From: Papaver somniferum
Taxonomy: Eukaryota; Streptophyta; Magnoliopsida; Ranunculales; Papaveraceae
Assembly (NCBI RefSeq): GCF_003573695.1
Contig: NC_039360.1
Span: forward strand, 125,512,336-125,576,335
Reading direction: 5' to 3'
DNA length: 64,000 bases
Under the pieces are notes generated by a model that worked only from the letters and a program-made list of their open reading frames with translations, made no database searches and was not told the DNA's origin. A program made the position numbers and the translations under genes. Below, piece by piece: positions 1-11,424 of this stretch (positions are counted from its first letter, which is position 1; every line of letters starts with the position of its first letter).

Positions 1-640
1 ATTTACTATTCCTAGTATGTCTTAGCCAAATGGTTTAGCTTTTGGAAGTTCTACATTCGTCCAAAATAATTCCATTAGTGATTTTTGCTACCCTTCAGAT
101 ACCTTTTAACTTTCTACGCTTTATGTTTGCTTGTTGATTGTTCTCATGATCCTTTGGATTGATGTTCCGTTGTCACATACTTGGGGCGAGTTATAACGCT
201 CTTGTATACTAATCTGATGAGCATTGCAGTCTATCATGTATTTACTCAAGATGTCCTTGTTAATAAAATCTTTTACTAGGGGTTCTGGTACTGTATGTAC
301 TGAATGAATTTACATAACATTGAATTGAAATCTTTTGATGATGTTTTTTAGTCTATTACTACCTGGGATGAGGCTCATGTGTAACTAGAGAAAATTAGTC
401 CGTCTCTGATGTTGATTTACTGTGCATATTACTCTCCATCCATGGGAGATTTTAGTCTTACTGAAAGTGTCTGCTGTTTATATCCATGGGAGATTTTAGT
501 TTTCTTATTCACGACCAAAGGTTTATCTTTGTTAAGTGATGTGGTCGAAGTATGTAGTCGAAGCTTTATGCCCGCCTACCGTTTTTTGTTTTAGTTCTCG
601 TCGGAGATATTTGAACGGCTCCTAATTTGTCGACCATTAG
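1..640. other. no gene supported; possible intron/5' side of the F-box gene
   Basis: AT-rich sequence with only short, low-complexity reading frames. A plausible splice acceptor (AG at 639-640) opens the F-box exon that follows, so much of this could be intron of that gene. No exon with recognisable F-box or LRR sequence was found here. Confidence 0.4.
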
Positions 641-1630
641 TTACAAATCAAACATACTGTCAGACTTTGTAATCGACAAATTTGCGTCACTAACTGAGGC
701 AAATATTGACATTGAGACACATGACCACAAATTTGTCACGTTCCAGCTCTTCCAAAAGCTTTCTAATGTCAAGCATCTTAAAGTGTCTGCTGCCTCCTTT
801 CTGGTATGACTAATTAATTCTTCATTTCAAATGCTGGTATAAATTTAATTAATATGGCATTTCTGTAGTCTCTGTTTTTAGTTAGCCTATGTTTTTTCTG
901 ACTCTTATGCGTTTGTATGCTTTGATTTTTCTTAATGAATAGGTTCTAAGTGAGGCGGATATCCTCTTGTTGCCTGCATTTAACCATTTGATCCATCTAG
1001 AAGTTTCTGGCGGTTTTGCTTCAGATACTGTTTTGGCTGTGAGAGGATTTTCCAAGTTTCTCCAGCTATCGCCTAATCTAATAAAGATTGTCTTTGCTCA
1101 GGCAAGTCACTCACCTCTTACCTGCTTATATAATAAGATGGATCTCTTTTTCTCATCGAAAACTGGTCTTACCATATTTTCGCAAAGCTATTTATTCGAA
1201 TTGTAAAATGTCAGTTTCCTAAACTGGAATCAATCTTCTTCTTCTTTGGAAGTCACTAAGATTTCATTATCTTTCTTTTGCATAACCCACTTGGAATTTC
1301 TTTTCAAAACTAAGCTGTGTTTGTGGTAGCATATTATCGTATTTTGCTGAACTTTTACTTTGATTGATGTAGAAGTTTAATGTCCCTGACGAAGAGGATG
1401 ATGGTTATTTGTCACTTGAATTCAAGAATTTTTTTGGGGAACGGGCAGAACTAAATGCTATCGAACTCTTTCTTAAGTATGCCGGATCTGTTGAGACTGT
1501 AACCATAGTAGCTGATTCAGATCTCTCCAACGATTATGAGAAACAAACAAATATAACAAAGTTGTTATCAATGTTTCCAAGGCCTGCAAATTGCACAGTT
1601 AAGTTTTTGACTTGCTCGGAATACTCTTAA
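641..1630 (+). CDS. FBD-type F-box/LRR protein, three 3' exons
   Basis: This is the C-terminal part of a plant F-box/FBD/LRR protein; the family supplies substrate receptors for SCF ubiquitin ligases. Three exons read in one continuous phase: about 641-803 (LRR-like, ending before GTATGA), 943-1101 and 1373-1630. The second exon encodes an LRR-like strand (HLIHLEVSGGF). The third carries the FBD signature: an acidic linker, then LSLEFKNFFGERAELNAIEL and a polar tail ending in SEYS-stop. The intron after 1101 starts with GC, inside AG|GCAAGT, the usual context of plant GC-AG introns. The F-box itself and the first LRRs are not in the window or have been lost. An in-frame stop at 612-614 means the gene needs an upstream splice. 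The downstream neighbour is retrotransposon debris, so a 5'-truncated pseudogene is possible. Confidence 0.7.
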
Positions 1631-1789
1631 AAATGCAGTATGCCAGGGGTGCAATTGTAACTTTTGTGAGGATCATTTAAAAAGTCTCTGGGGAACCATT
1701 AATCTTTTTATTTTGGTTGTAGTTGTAATCGTCTTTTTATGTTTGACTCTTAACGATGTAGTCGTTCTGCTCTTGGATAATAGTTGGCT

Positions 1790-2356
1790 TCAAATTATAT
1801 TTACGGTTGGGATAAAGTCATTACGCGGATTTAAAGGGGGCACGGTTTTAGTTTGAGTACGTGTCGAAATATTAAGGGGGCCACATACAAAATGTATGCA
1901 GCCCAACCACATTTTATCCGGAGAGGTTTTCGTGCATGGATAGTAACACTTTCGGTGTTGTAACTCGCGAACTATTTTGGTAATCCTCAAGTTACAGTTT
2001 GTCTCATTTTGGTGAGGGCTCCAGCCGGATCTTAAAATGTCGACGACCAAAGCGCCTGAAGAAAAACCGGTTGTTAGATCCTTCCGTGAAAGTCGTCCGC
2101 GAGCCTTTTCCAACGAATCCAACCACCGAAAATACTTCAAAGCCTCATCTTCCATATTGTGTGACGCCATACTAACCCAACGACCGACGTCTATTTCAGT
2201 ATAAAAAAAATATTGTTCAGCCTTATATATCCAACCAATAGGGTCATTTGCTTCAAAAAAAAAACCAATGGGATGATTACCAGAGAACTTTGGGAATATC
2301 ATTTTACATGGTTGATTATGAGGCACACAGGAACCCTCAAAAAATGAGGTACGCAC
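1790..2356 (-). pseudogene. Ty3/gypsy gag fragment
   Basis: The reading frame contains a PKFSGN...DPIGWIYKAEQYF block followed by SMASHNMEDEALKYFRWL. These are the opening segments of plant Ty3/gypsy Gag (Retrotrans_gag, capsid-like). The block is internally disturbed: PIGFFFEANDPIGW looks like a short duplication or slip. The sequence downstream loses similarity. No zinc knuckle, protease or LTR was found around it. About 200 bases (2357-2556) with no recognisable content separate it from the copia array on the opposite strand. Confidence 0.55.
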
Positions 2357-2556
2357 CAGGCTGATTGATCTACCCAGAACTTGATGAAGGATTCCCTTTT
2401 GGGGTGTTGGATTGGAGTGACATTTTATTGAGCACTTCTTTCAAACAGTTGGTAGTCTCTCTTTGTTTCTCTATCAAGGTTTTGAAAGAATCTGTCAACC
2501 CCTCTGATAGAGTCCAGTTCTATCAATGCATAGTTTGGTGCAACAACAGTGCACGG

Positions 2557-2946
2557 TTTGTGTCATGGAAGTCTTCCAAACAGACATGTATTGCTCGATC
2601 CACCATGGAGTCTGAGTTTATAGCCTTGGAGAAAGCTGGGGAGGAAGCTGAATGGATACGAGGTTTCCTGGGAGGAATTCCACTCTGGCCCAAGCCTGTG
2701 TCTTCGATCGCAATCCACTGTGACAGTCAAGCTGCTATTGGATGCGCAAAGAATAGTGTATACAACGGAAAATCTATACATCTTCAAAGAAGACACAAGA
2801 CAGTGAAACAACTACTCTCTACTGGTATCATCTCTATAGACTTTGTGAGGTCTAAAGAGAATATTGCAGATCCTTTGACGAAAGGGTTATCTAGAGAGGT
2901 AGTTAGATCCACATCGAAGGGGATGGGACTCAAGTTCATAGAATAA
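2557..2946 (+). pseudogene. unit 0: copia RNase H C-terminal remnant
   Basis: From the codons for [20 protein letters not shown] onward this matches the other array units almost base for base. It includes the RNase H catalytic acidic residue in [13 protein letters not shown] and the C-terminal [13 protein letters not shown] motif, then stops at 2944-2946. Everything 5' of it (integrase, RT, most of RNase H) is missing. The preceding reading frame (2365-2556) has no recognisable homology and is joined only by chance. Confidence 0.8.
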
Positions 2947-3503
2947 ATCGCCATGAAGGACACTCAACCTTGTGAATGGAGCTCCAAGAATAAGGTTCAA
3001 TGAGATAACTAATTTTTGGTGATGTCAAGAGAGAACTATCTTTGTCCCTTCCTATGATGTAACCGTATGATAGTGCTGCCTGCATGTTTTAGGATGATCT
3101 GTCAAGATCTTAATGAGTTCCATGATTTGCTTAAAGCGGAGTGTGGCAGGACACTCTTAATGGACTCACCTATGTGGATGTTGGAAGTGGGGCCGCTTCC
3201 TATGAGAATTTGAGCTTTTTCTCTAGAGACATTCATTAAGTCCGGGATTTAGCCCACGGCCAAAACGGGCACAACGGCAAGAGCTTGGCAGATTTCTTTT
3301 TCTTTGAGACATCAAAGTGTGGTTGTTATTTCTGAATTGCACTCACTGTTGGCAGTTCAAGACATTGTGTTCACCGTAACAACAAGCAGTTCCGTTAACC
3401 TCTCACTAAGTTAAGGTTCAATCTCTGGGACACCTTAGCCTAATATTGATGTATTATGTTTTCTCGGATTTCGTCGATATGTTTTATCATTCATGTGGGG
3501 GAT
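2947..3503 (+). other. copia 3'UTR and polypurine tract (unit 0)
   Basis: Noncoding stretch of 557 bases present after every unit's RNase H stop (compare 7633-7885 plus 14601-14904, and 18997-19554). It ends in a GTGGGGGAT purine tract directly before the LTR, as expected for plus-strand priming. The same block, more diverged, also lies at 48850-49345. Confidence 0.7.
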
Positions 3504-4427
3504 TGTTAGAAAAAATGGATTTGTTATACCAAATTTGCATGGACTATGTTTTGATCTCTAGACCTATTGCCCACTACTTGTTTTTTCATTTGAATAGATA
3601 AAACAATAGTCCCACATAGACTAAAATCTAAAGAGTTTTAGACTTAAATACCATAGAATTTGCTAAAAGGGCATGGCCCTTGGGTCATTAGACTTTTATG
3701 TGAGGGGGGAAGGCCTAGACTAGGGCAAGGTTGCCTTTCCCGTACGCGCGGTGCTTCGCACAGAAGCACGCACGCCACCCCCGTCCGTCCGGTCGGTCAG
3801 GTCGGGCTGGGGCTCCGGCTCGGGTGTGGGTGTGGGTGTCCGTACATATTTGTCCTGGCTTTCTTGTCCGTACGTGTTTGTCTTGTCTTCTTAACAACAC
3901 ACTGCTCTAAGCCTGACAAAGGCAACACTGTATTTCTGTCATACGCATGAATCCAACACAATGCTCTAAGCCTGACAAAGGAAACACTTTTTTCAACCAA
4001 ACATTACCAGTATTTCTGTCATACGCATGGTTTTGTTGCATGCATTTTTCCTCTCGTTTGTAACGTCTTAAACACTATATAAGGGAGGAGTCTTGAGCTC
4101 ATTGAATATAAAACAGAGAAACATCTCTTCTTCTGCTCTCCCTCTGTTTTCAGAAAATAAGTTTTTATTTCTAGTTTCTCTGTTTTTTAGCTAACACTGC
4201 CAAGTTCTAATGGTACTCTCTTTGTATGCTACATTGAGGGGTGCTATCAGTAGTTGTATCCTGGAGGTGACTCGCCAACTGCTATAGCATCTCAGCGGAG
4301 TAGCAGACGATATTGCCTTAGGACAACGTATCGTATACGTGCCTCTACATTTTCTGTGCATCTCTAGCAACATCGGTTTGAGCTAAGTATCTTCTTCTCA
4401 GTTACATTATTAGTTCTATGTCCAACA
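3504..4427 (+). repeat. copia LTR1 (924 bp)
   Basis: Begins TGTTAG and ends CCAACA. It is repeated at 14905, 19555 and, in part, 23814. It contains a GC-rich block with a TGTGGG microsatellite, tandem units around CCGTACATATTTGTC, and two copies of a block starting CTCTAAGCCTGACAAAG and ending near TGTCATACGCATG (3904-4028). The 29-bp length difference from LTR2 is explained by one fewer copy of the CCGTACATATTTG unit. Confidence 0.85.
4076..4082 (+). promoter_or_regulatory. TATA box of copia LTR1
   Basis: TATATAA within CACTATATAAGGGAGG, identical in position in LTR2 (15505-15511), LTR3 (20157-20163) and LTR4 (23851-23857). In plants the start site would fall about 30 bases downstream, which defines the U3/R boundary near 4105. 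No experimental support is available from the sequence. Confidence 0.6.
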
Positions 4428-4446
4428 ATCTAAAGGCAATATCGTC
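4428..4446 (+). promoter_or_regulatory. primer-site position, complementary to the element's own U5
   Basis: Two bases after the LTR end, where copia elements normally carry a tRNA-iMet primer site starting TGG, the sequence is instead CTAAAGGCAATATCGTC (4430-4446). The same 17 bases occur at 15860-15876, and at 20512-20528 with one change. They are the exact reverse complement of LTR3 20387-20403. LTR1 4306-4321 matches apart from one missing T. No TGGTATCAGAGC-type site is present in any unit. Confidence 0.6.
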
Positions 4447-4469
4447 TTTACTATATTTTTTGTAACAAC

Positions 4470-7400
4470 ATAGGAAAGAGTACTGTAGACAAACCCCCAA
4501 AGTTTAGTGGCAAAGACTTTAAACAATGGCAGTCCAAAATGTTATTCTTCTTAAAAGACCAAAAATGATCCTAAACAGAAAAATAAAGCAAACGTAGTAG
4601 ATGATTCTGGATATTTTACTGGCATGGTGTCTGAAGTCAACCTTGTCTCTAATGTGACCAATGTGAGAGACTGGTGGCTTGATTCTGGAGCCACCAGGCA
4701 TGTCTGTAAGTTCAGAAATGCTTTCTACTCCTATAACAAAGTAGGAGACGATGAGAAATTGTTTATGGGAAACTCTTCTACCTCTAAAGTGGTAGGAAAA
4801 GGCAAGGTTGAATTGAAGCTCACTTCAAGAAAAACTTTCGCATTGAATGACGTGTATCACGTCCCGGACATATGCAAGAATCTTATCTCAGAAACCATCT
4901 TACTTGGGAAAGGTTTTAAATTTGTAGCTGAGTCTAACAAAGTTGTAATCTCTAAGGGTGGTGACTTCGTAGGAAAAGGATATGTCACTGAAAACATGAT
5001 TAAGTTTAGTGTACTTTATTTGAACTTGAATGACAATGCATCTTCTTGTGCTTATTTTTGTGACTCCTCACATGTTTGGCATGATAGACTAGGACATGTT
5101 AATTTCAAATCCTTTGAAAGACTTGCTAAATTAGGATGCATTCCTAAAATAAACATTGATAGAGGCTATAAATGTGAAATTTGTGTTGAATCTAAATACG
5201 CAAGAAAACCCTTCAATAAAAGGGTTGAACGTAGTACAACTCCCCTAGAATTAATCCACTCGGATTTGGGAGATTTGAAATCAACGCAAACTAGAGGAGG
5301 TAAAAAATGGTACATCACTTTTATAGATGATCACTCAAGATACTGTCAGGTTTATCTTCTTAGAAGTAAAGATGAAGCCTTAGACGCTTTCAAATTATAT
5401 AAACTTGAAGTAGAAAACCAAAGAGGTGTTACTATTAAAACTCTTAGGTCAGACCGAGGCGGTGAGTATGTGATACCTATAGGAGAATTCTGCAAACTTA
5501 ATGGCATCATTCATGAAACTACTACACCTTCTTCACCTGAGTCGAATGTAGTAGCTGAAAGGAAAAACCGAACACTCATAGATATGGTGAACGCTATGTT
5601 AGCTAGTTCAGGGCTACCTTCGAACCTGTGGGGGGAAGCAATTCTCTATGCATGCTATATCTTGAACCGAGTTCCATTTAAGAAATCCGACAAAACTCCA
5701 CATGAGTTATGGAAAGGAAGACAACCGTCCTATGCATACTTTAAAGTGTGGGGGTGTTTGGCCAAGGTGGCCACTCCTCGTTCCAAGAAAACCAAAATAG
5801 GACCTAAAACTATAGATTGTGTTTTCCTAGGATATCCTGAGCACTCTAGTGCTTATAGGTTCATGGTAATTGGTGAGAACACCATAATGGAATCCAGAGA
5901 TGCAGTGTTTTTCGAACACATTTTCCCTTTAGGGTCTGGACCTCATAAAAGGGTCCGCGATGATCTCTCATATGTTCCTTCGACTAGTCAACCCCCGTCT
6001 CTAGATGCTGAAACCGAACCTAGAAGAAGTAAAAGGGTCAGAACCGAGAAAAGTTATGGTCCAGATTTTGTGACTCTTACGGTAGAGACTGAACCCCAAA
6101 CTTATAAGGAATCTTTGACCTCTCCGGAAGCTCCCTTCTGGGAAGAAGCTTCAATTAATGAGTGGGATTCCATTCAACAAAATGAAACTTGGGACCTTGT
6201 AGACTTACCTCCTGGTAGTAAAACCATAGGTTGCAAGTGGGTCTTAAAAAGGAAACTTAGAACAGATGGAACTATAGAAAAACACAAATCTAGGTTGGTA
6301 GCTAAGGGGTACATACAACAGGAAGGATTAGATTTCTTTGATACCTATTCACCGGTCACAAGAATCACTTCTATCCGGATGCTGATTGCTATTGCTTCTA
6401 TTTATGATTTGCATATACATTAGATGGATGTTAAAACTGCTTTTTTATATGGTGAATTGAATGAAGAAATTTATATGGACAAACCTGAAGGTTTTGTTGT
6501 GAAAGGTTATGAAGACAAAGTATGCAAACTAAAAAAATCTTTGTATGGTTTAAAACAAGCACCTAAACAGTGGCATGAAAAATTTAATCATTTAATGATA
6601 TCTAATGGCTTCAAGGTTAATGAATCTGATAAATGTGTTTACATTAAATCTGTGGATGATTCTCATGTTATTGTGTTCCTATATGTTGATGATATGCTCA
6701 TATTAGGTAGTAACCTTGATAGTATTAATACCACTAAAAGCATGCTTAACGAAAACTTTGACATGAAAGACTTAGACCCTGCTGATGTAATCTTAGGGAT
6801 GAAAATCAGAAAGATGTCTGATGGATATAGTCTTAGTCAATCTCATTATGTTGAAACTGTTCTTAATAGATTTAATCATGAAAATGCTAAACCTGCAACT
6901 ACTCCTTATGATCCCAATTGTAAATTGAAAAAGAACAAGGGTGAGGGTATTTATCAACTTGAGTATTCTCGTGTTATTGGCAGTCTTATGTATTTAATGA
7001 ACTGTACAAGACCTGATATTGCCTACACTGTGAGTAGATTAAGCAGGTACACTTGCAAACCCGGGCAGGATCACTGGAATGCTCTCTACAGAGTTCTAAG
7101 GTACCTGAGAGGAACTTCAAACTATTACTTAAGTTTTGGGAAGTATCCTGTTGTGCTATAAGGGTACTGTGATGCTAACTGGATATCAGACTCAGATGAG
7201 TGCAAATCCACTAGTGGGTACATCTTCACACTTGGTGGTGCGTCTGTGTCATGGAAGTCTTCCAAACAGACATGTATTGCTCGATCCACCATGAAGTCTG
7301 AGTTTATAGCCTTGGAGAAAGCTGGGGAGGAAACTGAATGGGTACGAGGTTTCCTGGGAGGAATTCCACTCTGGCCCAAGCCTGTGTCTTCGATTGCAAT

Positions 7401-7632
7401 CCACTGTGACAGTCAAGCTGCTATTGGATGCGCAAAGAATAGTGTATACAACGGAAAATCTATACATCTTCAAAGAAGACACAAGACAGTGAAACAACTA
7501 CTCTCTACTGGTATCATCTCTATAGACTTTGTGAGGTCTAAAGAGAATATTGCAGATCCTTTGACGAAAGGGTTATCTAGAGAGGTAGTTAGATCCACAT
7601 CGAAGGGGATGGGACTCAAGCTCATAGAATAA
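4470..7632 (+). pseudogene. unit 1: Ty1/copia polyprotein (gag-deleted, broken)
   Basis: The gag start codon is ATA instead of ATG (4470). About 30 residues of Gag (KPPKFSGKDFKQWQ) remain before a large deletion shifts the frame into pol. From 4624 the pol frame runs protease (DSGATRH), GAG-pre-integrase (HDRLGH...CEICVESK), integrase core ([20 protein letters not shown], then SNVVAERKNR where the other units have SNGVAERK), RT ([25 protein letters not shown]) and RNase H. Breaks are CAG to TAG at 6421-6423, directly before the RT segment MDVKTAFL, and GAA to TAA at 7159-7161 at the start of RNase H. RT-RNase H is otherwise the best preserved in the array. YVDDMLILG and the C-terminus suggest a Tork/TNT1-like lineage, which is an inference. 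Confidence 0.85.
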
Positions 7633-7885
7633 ATCGTCATGAAGGACAATCAACTTTGTGAATGGAGCTCCAAGAATAAGGTTCAATGAGATAACTAATT
7701 TTTGGTGATGTCAAGAGAGAACTATCTTTGTCCCTTCCTATGATGTAACCGTATGATAGTGCTGCCTGCATGTTTTAGGATGATCTGTCAAGATCTTAAT
7801 GAGTTCCATGATTTGCTTAAAGCGGAGTGTGGCAGGACACTTTTAATGGACTCACCTATGTGGATGTTGGAAGTGGGGCCGCTTC

Positions 7886-9383
7886 TGTTGTAATATTTTT
7901 CAAGAGGTAAGTAAAAGTTCGTTGCTCGGACTTGAATAGATTTTAAAACGAAAATATATGTACAAATTTGTCACAAGATGTTCGAGAGGTATTGGGACTA
8001 AGGACTTGGCCAATTCTTCATGCATGTGGTATATTTTATTTGTTCTTAACAATTACTGCTCAAAACATAAATATATGGACTCTTATTTTGCCAAAATAGA
8101 TTCTCAGAATATTAGTTATAAATCGTAAGCATGGGACATCAAACATTTAAGCAAGCATGCCGCATCAAATAAAATGATAACTAATTAATTAAAATCATTT
8201 TTCAATTTTTAATCAGTGCAAAAGTCATAAAAAGAATAAATTAAATTTACCACAATGACGAAAATAGACTCCCTCCGTCGTCCCAATGTTGGGTTTAGCT
8301 CCTCATATTAATCATAATCTCAAAATGTTTTATTATTGCTCCAAAGTTGATTACAATTGAGTAAACAATGCAACAGAGAAATCGCAACAGCAGTTCCTGT
8401 TGCGAAGACGATGTTGGACTGTTACAGAGAAACAAGTGGTGACGGAAAATTAAATGCTGTGGTTTACTTCTCTGTTGCAAAATATGATGAAGAAACTGTT
8501 GCGATGAAGATAAACGTTGCACAGCAGTTGAAGAAACTGTTGCGATGAAGATAAACGTTGCAGAGCAGTTGAAGAAACAGTTGCAAATGGATGAAGAAAC
8601 CGTGGCCGATTCCTTGTTCTTCACGGGCAGCAGCAGCAGCAGCAACAGAGTTCTGAAAACTCTGATTTCTGCTCCTCTGGCCCTCCTTTCGACTCCCAAC
8701 TCTCGACAGCCCTTCCCTGTGATAGTAGAAACCTATTTATACACCTAAGCCTCATTGAATCTCGCCATAACTCCTCAAAAATCTTCACAATGAAGAAAAA
8801 TATTTCTGAGAATAATTTCTTATTTCTTCCTCTGTGTACGTTAATTGTCTTGGAAATCTTCATAAACTGATTGATACGCATCCTAGGAGAATATCTGGGC
8901 TTAACTACACAAACATGCAACATCTTTTACGTGATTTTCTTTCCAAAAATGAGACGATATTCTTTTCTCTGTTTTGATTGGGAATTGATTTTATGGACAA
9001 ATTTGATCGATCCCAACCACCATAATATCTTCATATACTCATATCACATATACCCATTAAGTCTCAGCTCTTTAATCTCGTTAAAACACCTTCAAATGTC
9101 GAATTGAAAATCTGCCAGTAAAGGAAAGAATTTTCCCGCCAAAACAAATTTTGAATTTTGAAAGAAGGTCGCCCCTTATCCAGTGGTCGCCCCTTATCCA
9201 AAAGCGAGAGTCCGAATAACACTTGTCCTCCGGGTGCCAAAATCAACTTTTCGAGCCGAATTTTCTTAAAATATTTATTTCCAAAAAATACCTACAAATA
9301 CATAAAATAACAAAATTAGTACAAAATCGAGTGCCAACAATACGGACATTGAGGACAAATTAGACACAAAAATGTGTCTATCA
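7886..9383 (-). repeat. LARD-like element, 3' LTR (1,498 bp)
   Basis: Nearly identical to 13100-14595. It contains a 41-bp tandem repeat (8489-8529, 8530-8570, then a partial copy) around GTTGCGATGAAGATAAACG, and a poly-CAG/CAA stretch. On the minus strand it carries TATAAATAG (8733-8741). Short forward reading frames in this LTR are in no known family. Confidence 0.88.
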
Positions 9384-10695
9384 AATACCCCCAAACTTAT
9401 TATTTGCTAGTCCTCGAGCAAAATTTATTCTTGAAAAGTGACCGAGTTAATCTCGGGTGGGTTTATCAGAGGTGTACCCACAAAAACCAATACTCCAGAC
9501 CCTAGCTATGTACGCAGAACCTTGGAAAGCACTAAAGAACCTCCTTGGTTGGCATACAATTATTGACTCTAAGAGGAAAAACCCTGATGCGAAATTCCAA
9601 TTGCTGTACACGAGTTTGCACTCAAGCATACTAAAATTCATATAAGTGACAGAGCTCTACTAAGATAGTTTCACGATGGACATCATACTCGGAGTCAGAC
9701 TAATCACGTGAAAAGATTAAGAAGATGGAAAAAGAAAAATGTAGATGGTTGAAAAGCGAACGGTGTTTCCCATATCTGTCTGAAGGCCTCTGCCAAGATG
9801 AACCTAACCTAAATGACTGAGATACCGGTCTGACTAATATTAACACACTGGCATATACAAGGGAACCAGTGGTCAATAACTTAAATCTAGATCAACAAAC
9901 TGGCAAATACAAGGGAACCAGCAGTTGACTACACATAACAATAACCATTTCTTTCTTTCTTTCTTTTTTTTTTTAACTTAACGGCATGAATAGATCTTTT
10001 TGATCCAAGCGCATGCTTCTTGTCAGCAGATTACACGATAGTTCCCACGGGTCCTGCATTCCACGCTTGCTTAGGCGACGGAAACAGGGAGAACACACGC
10101 ATATTGCTATCCAAGTGTTAATACTTATTCCGATTGGTCTAACTGGTCCGGTCTAATAATAATTTTTTTTTTTTTTTTGAAAAGGTAACTCAGTCACTCT
10201 ATTTCACCCTAGCAAAGGTAACAACTTGAATCGTGTGCCCCACCAAATCACTTGAAATAAAAGAAAACTAAAAATAGAAAGTGAAAAGGACTCGACAAGA
10301 TATGGCGAAACTATCATGTTATTTCTAACACCTGAGCTCTGTGCTTTTATGAATAGACTCTATAGATGTTTCCATCTAGTCAGATTGGTTCCTCAACTCC
10401 TAAAACAAAAATGTTTCCATCCACTTAGATTGGTTAGTGCTATCCTAAATACGCATAAATTTCTAGGCTCTGGAGTTTATTTATTGCAACTAAAAAGTTT
10501 CTCCCATACCCCCAAACTTAAATCTAACATTGTCCTCAATGTTCTAAAGATGAAACTAAAAGCATGAACAAGGAGAAATTGTTACCATTTGAAGTAAAAG
10601 AGTTAAGGAAGGATATTACCGTGTTGCGTGAGATTGGGTTACCTCCCAAGAAGTGCTAAGTTTAAAGTCTTCAGCCAGACTTAGGAAAGGATTAG
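9384..10695. other. LARD-like element, noncoding internal region
   Basis: No supported gene over 1.3 kb. It holds the polypurine tract next to the LTR, poly-T runs at about 9960-9975 and 10149-10168 (plus strand), and a second CCCCCAAACTTAAA tract near 10509. Such long noncoding interiors are usual for large retrotransposon derivatives. Confidence 0.6.
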
Positions 10696-11424
10696 TCAAC
10701 TCGAACCATAAAGTAACAGTCGAAATAACTGTGGGTCTTCAAAACTAAATAGAGCTGACCAAAGGAAACTACAATAACCCAAGAAAGTGAACATGTACTG
10801 CATACCCTTATCTAGTTTCCTGATGAGGATACCTATGTCCCATTGTGGTTCAGGTTCAGGTTCTATGAAAGGATCTTGATAGAATATTTTCATTGGCTGC
10901 GTTTCTTCATAGATGGGATCCGAATCACTAGGTCTTAGAGTCTGTAAAAACTCAAATACGAACTTAGAATCACGAAGTAATAACCTAAATAATTGCGGAT
11001 CCTCTAAGTCAATCAGATATGACTTACATAGTTGACCACAGTGAGAGTAGTGGTCATTCTTAGGAAAATGTGTCGATTCCATTAACCTAAAGTACTTAGG
11101 CTTAGTCTCAGAACTTAATAAGTGACACATTTGAAATCTATACGTTCCCACAATTGGAAGAAAACTATTTGGTGGGAAAACAAAATCAATCTTGGTATTA
11201 TTGCATGGGTTAACCACATCAACCAGAGGATGGGTTTCTAACATTTGAGACTCTTGTTGGATATCATTAGGTTCTGGAAAACGATTATGAAGATAATCTT
11301 GTAAAATGGTTGAGGCATTGATGTCAAGTCCCAAGTGAGGGACCTTACTAAGAGTTAAAGCACATGGAGAATGATACTCACCCCCAAACTTAGAGTTTTC
11401 GGCGTCTCTAGATAGACTAGTCAT
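10696..11424 (-). CDS. LARD-like element, second ORF, unknown (242 aa)
   Basis: Its ATG overlaps the stop of the preceding ORF in an ATGA arrangement (11421-11424), in a different frame. I do not recognise a domain. Visible are an acidic/proline stretch (EPEPEPQWD) and an internal duplication of EDPQLFRLLL (once in the last third, once at the C-terminus). Hydrophobic residues cluster near YMFTFLGYCSFLWSALF. It is probably translated, if at all, by read-through or re-initiation from ORF1. It could instead be a Gag-like region that has suffered a frameshift. Confidence 0.4.
   Translation of the reverse strand: MTSLSRDAENSKFGGEYHSPCALTLSKVPHLGLDINASTILQDYLHNRFPEPNDIQQESQMLETHPLVDVVNPCNNTKIDFVFPPNSFLPIVGTYRFQMCHLLSSETKPKYFRLMESTHFPKNDHYSHCGQLCKSYLIDLEDPQLFRLLLRDSKFVFEFLQTLRPSDSDPIYEETQPMKIFYQDPFIEPEPEPQWDIGILIRKLDKGMQYMFTFLGYCSFLWSALFSFEDPQLFRLLLYGSS

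Noticed and set aside
2365..2556. N-terminal extension of the RNase H frame
   Set aside because: It has no match to the other array units; the frame is open by chance into the truncated RNase H.
3660..4000. Overlapping frames on both strands in the GC-rich part of copia LTR1 (and at 15045-15430, 19680-20080)
   Set aside because: They come from the TGTGGG microsatellite and GC-rich U3 and recur with each LTR; there is no domain and no codon bias.
4624..4624. ATG of [10 protein letters not shown] as a natural start
   Set aside because: It is an internal residue of the polyprotein; gag has been deleted upstream, so this is not the family's start codon.
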